Positions 57,458-64,000 of a stretch of DNA of 64,000 nucleotides are shown in pieces. Each line of letters begins with the position of its first letter. The stretch's first letter is position 1. The notes below the pieces were generated by a model, which saw only the letters and a list, made by a program, of their open reading frames with translations, did not search any database and was not told the DNA's origin. The stretch comes from Paucibacter aquatile (GTDB lineage Bacteria; Pseudomonadota; Gammaproteobacteria; Burkholderiales; Burkholderiaceae_C), in the NCBI RefSeq assembly GCF_002885975.1, contig NZ_POSP01000004.1, forward strand, positions 310,001 through 374,000, given 5' to 3'. A program made the position numbers and the translations under genes.

Positions 57458-59389
57458 TCAGCGGCTGTGCGAGGTCAGCCGGGCCAAGGGCGAGGCCAAG
57501 CTGACGCCGGGCGCAGCCCGCCGTGCGCCGCCGCGCGCCGGGCTGGCTTCTGCGCTGGATTCTTCCAACCGGTCTTGCGGGCTGGCCGCGATCAGGCCGG
57601 CCGGGTCGCGCTGCATGGCCACGCCGACCGCCAGGATGTCGATCACCAGCAGGTGCAGGATGCGGCTGACCATGGGCAGGTGGGTGGAGACGTCCTCGAC
57701 ATGGTCGATGATCAGGGCGACATCGGCCTTTCGCGCCAGCGGCGACTGGCCGGCCGTGATGGCCACCACATAGGCGCCGCGCGCCTTGGCTTTTTCCACC
57801 ACTTCCAGCAGCTCGGGCAGGCGGCCGCTGTTGCTGATGACCACGGCCACATCGCCGGGTTTGAGCACATTGGCGGCCAGCAGCTGCAGGCGCGGGTCGG
57901 TGTAGGAGCAGCTGGACATGCCAAAGCGCAGGAACTTGAATTCCGCATCCTGCGCCACCACGCCGTAGTGGCCGACGGCATAGAACTCGATGCGCCCGGC
58001 CTTGAGCAGCAGGGCGACCGCCCGGTCGATCATGTCTCGGTTGAGCTGGCTGCGTACCTGCAGGATGGCCGAGGCCGTGTTGCCCAGCACCTTGGCGCCC
58101 AGCTCCAGCATGGAGTCGTCGCCCTTGACCTGGGTGTGGGTGACGGGCACGGTGCCGGTCAGGCCCGAGGCCAGGCGCAGCTTGAAGTCCGACAGGCCTT
58201 CGCAGCCCAGGGTGCGGCAGAAGCGGATGACGGTGGGCTGGCTGACGTTGGCGGCGCGGGCGATCTCGACAATGGGGTCGTTCAGGGCCGAGCGCGGGTG
58301 GGCCAGCACATGGTCGGCCACGCGGGCCTCGGCCGGTGACAAGCCCGGGCGGGCGCGGCGGATCTGGCCCAGCAGGCCGGCGCCGGGCGCTTCTTCCAGC
58401 GTGGCCAGCTGGGCTTGCAGAATCGCCGAGGCGCCCTTGAAGGTGGCGTGCTCGGCGGTGATGACAAAGGTCGGGATGCCGGCCACATAGTCGCTGAAGC
58501 GGCCCTTGTCTTCGAAGCGGGCGCGGAAGCTGGAGCGGTCGAAAGCCTCACCCAGGCGCGGCACGATGCCGCCGCCGATGTAGACGCCGCCCAGGGCGCC
58601 CAGGGTGACGGCCAGATTGGAGGCGGCCGTGCCCAGCAGGCCGCAGAAGACTTCCAGGGTCTCGACGCACAAGGCGTCGCTGGCATCCAGAGCGCGCTGG
58701 GTGATCTTGGGCGCGTCCAGCTCCTCGGCCTCCTGGCCGGCATGCTCGGCCAGGGCGCGATAGATCAGTTCCAGGCCGGGGCCGGAGAGCAGGCGCTCAA
58801 AAGACACATGGTCGTACTGCTTCCAGGCGTGGCGCAGGATGGCGATCTCGCGCTCGTCGCGCGGCGCGAAATTGGTGTGGCCGCCCTCGGTGCCCAGGGC
58901 GATCCAGCCGTCACCGGCCGGGATCAGGCCCGACACGCCCAGGCCCGAGCCCGAGCCCAGCAGGCCGATCACGCTGGGCATGCGCGCCTCGCCGCCGCCC
59001 ACCTGGCGCACATCGGCGGGTGAGAGCCGCGGCAAGGCCATGGCCAGGGCGGTGAAGTCATTGACCACGACCAGGGTGTCGAAACCCAGGCGCTGGCGCA
59101 TCTCTTCGATCGAGAACTGCCAGTGGTAGTTGGTCATGCGCACCTGGTCGCCCTCGACCGGGTTGGCGATGGCGATGGCGGCGTGGGCGATATGGGGGGT
59201 GTCGGCCAAGCCCTTGAGATAGGCGCTGACGGCCGCATGGAAATCGGCGTGCTCGGCGCAGCGCAGGGAGGCGATCCGGCTGAACTCGCCCGGCGACGTC
59301 TCCAGAGCGAAGCGCGCGTAAGTGCCGCCAATGTCGGCAATCAGGCGGGGGACGTCAAACGGAGGCAGAGAGGACATCGGCGTGGGCAT
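57458..59389 (-). CDS. glk: Bifunctional glucokinase / RpiR-type regulator (HexR)
   Basis: A 643-residue fusion. Residues 1-340 form an ATP-dependent glucokinase (LIADIGGTYARFALE, VVNDFTALAMALPRL, LGSGSGLGVSGLIP, LGTEGGHTNFAP, GGVYIGGGIVPRLG). Residues 345-610 form an RpiR/HexR regulator with an N-terminal HTH (NVSQPTVIRFCRTLGCEGLSDFKLRLA) and a SIS sugar-phosphate domain (DVAVVISNSGRLPELLEVVEKAKARGA). The fusion is known from Burkholderia and relatives. It would phosphorylate glucose and sense an Entner-Doudoroff sugar phosphate. A HexR-like site lies 161 bp upstream. Confidence 0.93.
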   Translation of the reverse strand: MPTPMSSLPPFDVPRLIADIGGTYARFALETSPGEFSRIASLRCAEHADFHAAVSAYLKGLADTPHIAHAAIAIANPVEGDQVRMTNYHWQFSIEEMRQRLGFDTLVVVNDFTALAMALPRLSPADVRQVGGGEARMPSVIGLLGSGSGLGVSGLIPAGDGWIALGTEGGHTNFAPRDEREIAILRHAWKQYDHVSFERLLSGPGLELIYRALAEHAGQEAEELDAPKITQRALDASDALCVETLEVFCGLLGTAASNLAVTLGALGGVYIGGGIVPRLGEAFDRSSFRARFEDKGRFSDYVAGIPTFVITAEHATFKGASAILQAQLATLEEAPGAGLLGQIRRARPGLSPAEARVADHVLAHPRSALNDPIVEIARAANVSQPTVIRFCRTLGCEGLSDFKLRLASGLTGTVPVTHTQVKGDDSMLELGAKVLGNTASAILQVRSQLNRDMIDRAVALLLKAGRIEFYAVGHYGVVAQDAEFKFLRFGMSSCSYTDPRLQLLAANVLKPGDVAVVISNSGRLPELLEVVEKAKARGAYVVAITAGQSPLARKADVALIIDHVEDVSTHLPMVSRILHLLVIDILAVGVAMQRDPAGLIAASPQDRLEESSAEASPARGGARRAAPGVSLASPLARLTSHSR

Positions 59390-59549
59390 CCAGGCAAGGG
59401 GCAGGGCGACTGCGCATTATCAGGGCCGCTCCTGGGCGGGGTAAGCCGGGCAGTCCCTGCCATGCCAGCAGCCCGGCGGTTCTGGTGTGCGCAGGGCGCC
59501 CGCAGGCTTGCGGCGGCAAGCACATATGGGGGTGATTCTGACCTGAAGT

Positions 59550-59564
59550 TGTAGCTTCACTACT
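59550..59564 (-). promoter_or_regulatory. HexR-like operator 1 (glk-hexR side)
   Basis: TGTAGCTTCACTACT resembles the HexR consensus TGTARTWWWAYTACA (half-sites TGTAG and CTAC with the right spacing). It lies upstream of the fusion gene, consistent with autoregulation. Confidence 0.6.
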
Positions 59565-59703
59565 TTTTGAGAAGGCGGTCAGTCTGGCTTGTTGGCCGTG
59601 TTTTGTGCGGATTACTCGGTATTCAATGGGCTTCTGGCCTGGGAATCGCCTCGCGGGTGGCGAGTATTTGCCATGCTTCGGGTAGTCGCTCTTGCTATGT
59701 GAA

Positions 59704-59718
59704 TGTAGTTTTGCTACC
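59704..59718 (+). promoter_or_regulatory. HexR-like operator 2 (second glucokinase side)
   Basis: TGTAGTTTTGCTACC matches the HexR consensus except at the last base and one central position. It lies 158 bp before the second glucokinase start. Confidence 0.62.
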
Positions 59719-59876
59719 TTTTGCCTGTGCGAGGAGTGGGCTCAAGGGGCTGGCCGCGCAAGAACATGAGACGCAGCCGCCTTCTGGGTGGTCTGCCGCA
59801 AACGGGGACCGAGGATGCAGCGAGTAGATGTGATGGGCGTGGTTCTGGGGCTGAGGCCGGATCAGGGTGCGTGCGC

Positions 59877-60923
59877 ATGAGTGCGATGGCGCCGCGTGCA
59901 TCGGCTGCTGAGGCGCCGGCCTACCCGAGTCTGGTGGCGGATGTCGGTGGCACCAATGCCCGTTTCGGCTGGCTGGCGCAGGCCGGCGCTGCGGTGACGG
60001 ACGTGCAGGTGCTGCCGGTGCGTGAGCATCGCAGCCCTTTGTCGGCCGTGCAGGCCTATCTGGCGCTGCAGCAGGCGCGCCTGGGCGCGGACTATCAGGC
60101 GCCACGCCGGCTGGCGTTTGCTCTGGCCACCTCGGTCGGGGGTGATCGTCTGGAGCTGACCAATGCGCACTGGAGCTTTTCGCGCAGTGAGCTGCAGGCG
60201 CAGCTGGGGCTGTCCAGCCTTCTGGTGCTCAATGATTTCGAGGCTCTGGCCTTGTCGCTGCCGCGCTTGTCGGCGGCGCAGCTGCGCCAGTGGGGTGGTG
60301 CGCGGGTGCTGCCGGGTGAGGATCTGGGGGCGGCAGGTGCCTTGGCCGTGATTGGTCCGGGCACCGGCCTCGGCGTGGCCGGTGTGCTGCCTTCGCGCCA
60401 CGGCTGGATGGCCTTGCCGGGTGAGGGCGGTCATATGACGCTGGCGCCGGCCGATGGCTTTGAGAGCGAGTTGCTGGCCCAGGTGCGCACCGAGTTTGCG
60501 CATGTCTCTGCCGAGCGCCTGCTCTCGGGCATCGGTCTGCCGGTGTTGCATCAGGCGGTGCGGGCGGTCTTGGGCGCGCCGCTTGCCGAGGCGCTGAGCA
60601 CCGAGCAGATCGTCGAGCGCGGCTTGACCGGCGCGGATGCCTTTTGCGAGCGCAGCCTGGCCACCTTCTGTGCCTTGCTGGGCGGCTTCGCCGGCAATGT
60701 GGCGCTGGCGCTGGGTGCGCGTGGTGGGGTCTATATCGGTGGCGGCATCGTGCCGCGCCTTGGGGACTACTTCTTTGCCTCGCAGTTTCGTGAGCGCTTT
60801 GAAGCCAAGGGGCGCTTCCGTGCCTATCTGGAGGAGATTCCGGTGGCCTTGATCTCCGACACCCTGGCGGCGCTCAGTGGTGCAGCCCTGGCCTTGGAGC
60901 AGCAAGATGCGGTGCGCCTGTAG
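59877..60923 (+). CDS. Glucokinase (stand-alone)
   Basis: A 348-residue ROK-unrelated, E. coli-type glucokinase. Motifs are LVADVGGTNARFGWL (phosphate 1), VLNDFEALALSLPRL (catalytic Asp region), GPGTGLGVAGVLP and LPGEGGHMTLAPADGFE, and GGVYIGGGIVPRLGDYFFASQFRERFEAKGRF near the C-terminus. It is a second glucokinase beside the fusion protein, transcribed divergently, and lacks any regulator domain. It may be part of a sugar-uptake unit with the downstream TonB receptor. The ATG at 59877 gives the usual length; ATG 59886 is also possible. Confidence 0.9.
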   Translation: MSAMAPRASAAEAPAYPSLVADVGGTNARFGWLAQAGAAVTDVQVLPVREHRSPLSAVQAYLALQQARLGADYQAPRRLAFALATSVGGDRLELTNAHWSFSRSELQAQLGLSSLLVLNDFEALALSLPRLSAAQLRQWGGARVLPGEDLGAAGALAVIGPGTGLGVAGVLPSRHGWMALPGEGGHMTLAPADGFESELLAQVRTEFAHVSAERLLSGIGLPVLHQAVRAVLGAPLAEALSTEQIVERGLTGADAFCERSLATFCALLGGFAGNVALALGARGGVYIGGGIVPRLGDYFFASQFRERFEAKGRFRAYLEEIPVALISDTLAALSGAALALEQQDAVRL

Positions 60924-60928
60924 TTTCA

Positions 60929-60943
60929 TGTAGTTGAATTACA
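60929..60943 (+). promoter_or_regulatory. HexR-like operator 3 (TonB receptor side)
   Basis: TGTAGTTGAATTACA is a near-perfect palindrome fitting the HexR consensus at all defined bases but one central position. It starts 6 bp after the glucokinase stop and lies 294 bp before the receptor start. Confidence 0.72.
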
Positions 60944-61001
60944 AGCTGCATGACTTTCAGCCTCAGTGATGACCCTAATCTGGACTGAAAGTGGTATTGA
61001 A

Positions 61002-61114
61002 AACGCGTTAAATCAGCCGTTTTTTCAGAAACAAGCGTCTAAAAAATGGTTGCTTGGACGCAAAACTAGGGTTTACGTTTGTTGGTCTGAAAATCTAGTT
61101 TTGATACAAACTAG
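61002..61114 (+). promoter_or_regulatory. AT-rich leader of the receptor gene with further inverted repeats
   Basis: AACGCGTT (61002-61009) is a perfect 8-bp palindrome of the kind bound by LacI-type regulators. CTAGTTTTGATACAAACTAG (61095-61114) has 7-bp inverted arms, and a third half-site AAACTAG occurs at 61063-61069. No gene lies in 60944-61237. Which protein binds is unknown. Confidence 0.5.
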
Positions 61115-61237
61115 CTCAGACATCAGGTTCAAAGTCATGGCATCCGGCGCACCAGCGGCGGGGCAGGGCGGCGAAGGGTTCGTTGGTTCGGTCGTTGTTG
61201 AGTACGTAGCAAGCAGTCGAGATTCAGGAGACAAAAG

Positions 61238-64000
61238 ATGAGTACTTCCGCAGAGAAGCGCAAGCAGGCCCTGGCAGTGCAGCGCGAGATTTTCAAAATC
61301 AACCCGGTGGCCGTGGGCTGCAGCCTGTTGATGTTGGCCACGGGTGCGTTTGCCCAACAATCGCCGGCCAAACTGGACACTGTGCAGGTGACCGGCATCC
61401 GCAAGGGCATCGAAGACGCCATCTCGGTCAAGAAGAACAGCGACTCCATCGTCGAGTCGATTTCTTCCGAGGACATCGGCAAGCTGCCTGACAACAGCAT
61501 TGCCGAGTCTCTGGCTCGCCTGCCGGGTCTCTCGGCCCAGCGCGTGGCCGGCCGGGCTCAGGTGATCAGCGTGCGCGGCCTGTCGCCCGATTTCGCCACC
61601 AGCCTGCTCAACGGCCGTGAACTGGTCAGCACCGGTGACAACCGCAGCGTCGAGTTCGACCAATACCCCTCGGAGCTGCTCAGCGGCGTGACCGTGTACA
61701 AGACCCCGGACGCCGGTCTGATCGGCCAAGGTCTGTCGGGCACCCTGGACATGCAGACCGTGCGTCCGCTGAACTTCGGCAGCCGTGTCGTGGCCCTGAA
61801 CGCTCGCGGCCAGCGCAATTCGCTGGGCGCCGCCGGCAATGCCAAGGCCACCGGCAACCGCTTCAGCGCCAGCTACATCGACCAGTACGCCGATCGCACG
61901 GTCGGTCTGGTGCTGGGCTATTCGCACCAGGAAACGCCGATCCAGGAAAACCAGGTGGGCCTGTACGAGCCCTGGGAAGCCGTGGGCAATGGCTGGCGTC
62001 CGGGCGTGGCGGCAGGCACCTTCTATTCGAACGGGATCAAGGCCCTGCGCCGCACCGGCTTCACCAAGCGTGACGCCTTGATGGCGACCCTGGAAGTCCG
62101 CGCCTCCAAGGCCTGGACCAGCGTGCTGGACGTGTTCCACACCACGGCCAAGCAGGAAGACACGGCCAACCAGTTCGAAGTGAACCTGGGTGACTACAAC
62201 GGCACCAACGGCGCTTACCGCATCGACATCAGCAACGCACAGGTCAACGGCAACGGCACTTTCATCGGTGGCTCGGCGGCCAATCTGTTCCCGCTGGTGC
62301 GCGGCATGTACAACAAGCGCGAGGACAAGATCGACGCCGCTGGCTGGAACAACAAGTTCAGCTTCGGCGATGTGAAGGTCATCGCCGATGTCAGCTATTC
62401 CAAGGCCAAGCGCGATGAGCTGAACCTAGAGAACAACACCCAGCTGGCGCCGGTCGGTGCGACCTCGGCCTGGCTGGATACCTTGAAGCTCAACTATGCG
62501 ACCGGTGGCTTCTCCACCCTGGCGCCCACGCTGAGCTATGCCGATCCGACCAAGCTGCTGCTGCGCGGCACGATTTACGGCTCGGGCTACGGCAAGGTGC
62601 CCAGCGTGGAAGACGAGCTCAAGAGCTTCAAGCTGGCCGCCACCATGCCGGCGCCGTCCCTGCTGAGCGGCATCTTCTCGGATGTCGAGGTCGGCCTGAA
62701 CTATGCCGATCGCTCCAAGAAGAAGCGCCAGCCGGAAGGCAATATCAATCTGGGCAAGCAGGGCGAGACCGCCATCGGCTCTGAATTCCAGTACGGTCTG
62801 GTGGACCTGGGCTTTGCCGGCATTGGCAACATCCCGGCTTGGAACGTGCCGGGTGCGGTGGCCAAGTACATGACTTTCGAGCCCAGCTCGACGGCCGCGA
62901 ACTACCTGATCGCCAAGTCCTGGGATGTCAACGAGAAGATCACCACCGGCTTCCTGAAGGGCTTCATTGACTCCAAGTGGGGCGGTGTGGATGTGCGCGG
63001 CAATGTCGGCTTGCAGCTCCAGCGCGTGGACCAGTCCTCGGACGCCATCCGTCTGACCGGCGGCGAGAACCCCAAGCCGGTTCACGACGGCAAGACCTAC
63101 ACCGACGCTCTGCCCAGCATGAACCTGGCCTTCGGTCTGAGCAATGACCAGACCGTGCGTGTCGGCCTGGCCAAGCAAGTGGCCCGCCCGCGTGTGGATC
63201 AGCTGCGCTCGGCCATCGAGTTTGGCGTGGGTGACACCGTGAACTCGCAAGGCTTCCGCGAGCCCGGCGCCAGCGGTGGCAATGCCAAGGTCGACCCCTG
63301 GCGCGCCGTGGCCTTCGACCTGTCCTACGAGAAGTACTTCGGCAACAAGGCTTACGTCGCTGCCGCCTACTTCTACAAGGACCTGAAGAGCTACATCTAC
63401 ACCCAGAAGATCTCGAACTACGACTTCTCGGCCTACCTGCCCGATGTCAAGCCGATCCTGGGTCCCGATGGCAAGCCTCTGCCGATCCAGCCCACGGGCA
63501 CCTACACCGCGCCGGAGAACGGCAAGGGCGGCCGCCTCTCGGGTGTGGAGCTCTCGGCCTCACTGCCCCTGTCCTTGCTGACGCCGGCTTTGAGCGGCTT
63601 CGGCATCCAGGCCAGCGCCAGCTTCACCAGCAGCGGCATCAAGATCCGTGATCCGGAAAGCGCCTCCAGCGTGGGCAGCGGCGACATCACCCTGCCGGGT
63701 CTGTCCAAGCGCGTCACCAACCTGACGGCCTACTATGAGAAAGACGGCTTCGAGTTCCGCATCAGCAACCGCCGCCGCTCGGACTTCATCGGTGAAATCG
63801 GCAACTTCAATGGCGCTCGCACCCTGCGTTATGTCGTGGGTGAGAACATCACCGACGCACAGATCGGCTACAGCTTCAACGATGGCGCCTTCAAGGGCCT
63901 GGGCTTGACACTGCAGGTGAACAACCTCGGTGATGCCGCTTACCAGACCTATGCCGGCAGCAAGGATCGCCCGCTTGAGTACATCAAGTGGGGCCGCAGC
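61238..64000 (+). CDS. Large TonB-dependent receptor (sugar type), truncated by window end
   Basis: At least 921 codons are present and the frame runs off the window. AGGAG lies 8 nt before the ATG. After a charged N-terminus, a hydrophobic stretch ends in TGAFAQQ. The TonB box region and plug follow: LDTVQVTGIRKGIEDAISVKKNSDSIVESISSEDIGKLPDNSIAESLARLPG, then ISVRGLSPDFATSLLNGRELVSTGDNRSVEFDQYPSELL, typical of the Xanthomonas/Caulobacter group of receptors. The last residues (AYQTYAGSKDRPLEYIKWGRS) indicate that only about ten residues are missing. The adjacent glucokinases and HexR-like site suggest an oligosaccharide ligand (inference). Confidence 0.9.
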   Translation, partial: MSTSAEKRKQALAVQREIFKINPVAVGCSLLMLATGAFAQQSPAKLDTVQVTGIRKGIEDAISVKKNSDSIVESISSEDIGKLPDNSIAESLARLPGLSAQRVAGRAQVISVRGLSPDFATSLLNGRELVSTGDNRSVEFDQYPSELLSGVTVYKTPDAGLIGQGLSGTLDMQTVRPLNFGSRVVALNARGQRNSLGAAGNAKATGNRFSASYIDQYADRTVGLVLGYSHQETPIQENQVGLYEPWEAVGNGWRPGVAAGTFYSNGIKALRRTGFTKRDALMATLEVRASKAWTSVLDVFHTTAKQEDTANQFEVNLGDYNGTNGAYRIDISNAQVNGNGTFIGGSAANLFPLVRGMYNKREDKIDAAGWNNKFSFGDVKVIADVSYSKAKRDELNLENNTQLAPVGATSAWLDTLKLNYATGGFSTLAPTLSYADPTKLLLRGTIYGSGYGKVPSVEDELKSFKLAATMPAPSLLSGIFSDVEVGLNYADRSKKKRQPEGNINLGKQGETAIGSEFQYGLVDLGFAGIGNIPAWNVPGAVAKYMTFEPSSTAANYLIAKSWDVNEKITTGFLKGFIDSKWGGVDVRGNVGLQLQRVDQSSDAIRLTGGENPKPVHDGKTYTDALPSMNLAFGLSNDQTVRVGLAKQVARPRVDQLRSAIEFGVGDTVNSQGFREPGASGGNAKVDPWRAVAFDLSYEKYFGNKAYVAAAYFYKDLKSYIYTQKISNYDFSAYLPDVKPILGPDGKPLPIQPTGTYTAPENGKGGRLSGVELSASLPLSLLTPALSGFGIQASASFTSSGIKIRDPESASSVGSGDITLPGLSKRVTNLTAYYEKDGFEFRISNRRRSDFIGEIGNFNGARTLRYVVGENITDAQIGYSFNDGAFKGLGLTLQVNNLGDAAYQTYAGSKDRPLEYIKWGRS

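Larger units (their letters stand above)
59390..59876 (+). other. Divergent control region between the two glucokinase genes
   Basis: This 487-bp region holds two HexR-like palindromes (59550 and 59704) and no convincing gene. Both divergent genes probably have their promoters here. Confidence 0.65.

Overview
The window is high-GC bacterial chromosome, most likely from a betaproteobacterium of the order Burkholderiales. I infer this from gene families and gene order (2-aminobenzoyl-CoA pathway, glucokinase fused to an RpiR/HexR regulator, YfiR family, PEP-CTERM protein, DUF6172-type protein). No rRNA or tRNA gene was found, so the genus is not fixed. No CRISPR array was seen.

Layout. 1-8.1 kb: a LytS/LytT-type two-component pair, a small membrane protein, aminopeptidase P, a large membrane sensor kinase and a periplasmic amino-acid-binding-like protein. 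8.3-26.6 kb: a tryptophan/anthranilate degradation supercluster. On the minus strand kynB-kynU-kynA turns tryptophan into anthranilate. Divergently, on the plus strand, a tightly overlapping run encodes the 2-aminobenzoyl-CoA monooxygenase/reductase, an SDR, a MarR regulator, an enoyl-CoA hydratase, an acyl-CoA dehydrogenase and the 2-aminobenzoate-CoA ligase. A Liv-type ABC importer, thioesterase, RidA and glutaryl-CoA dehydrogenase follow. A small four-helix-bundle (S23-like) gene, bracketed by inverted arrays of an 8-bp repeat, sits inside the ABC importer operon.

26.7-38.0 kb: a chromosomal integron. intI lies on the minus strand with a sigma70-like promoter that contains a LexA/SOS box. 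It is followed by an attI junction and about 14 cassettes with attC sites of 57 to 111 bp. Most cassette genes are unrecognised. One cassette is duplicated in tandem, one has an altered core matched at both of its ends, one has no convincing ORF, one attC is split by an IS110/IS1111-type element, an IS3-type element interrupts the cassette 12/13 region, and a decayed IS110 copy closes the array.

38.2-64 kb: an SDR, a VOC-fold protein, a DUF6172-like protein, two tandem TPR-GGDEF diguanylate cyclases, a sulfatase, a periplasmic binding protein, a GH13 maltodextrin-type glucosidase beside a MalT-like regulator that lacks the usual ATPase half (with MalT-box-like decamers), a MATE exporter, a TonB receptor/YfiR pair, a PEP-CTERM protein and a short GGDEF protein. 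The right end is a sugar module: a glucokinase-HexR fusion, a second glucokinase and a large TonB-dependent receptor cut by the window end. Three HexR-like palindromes tie these three genes together.
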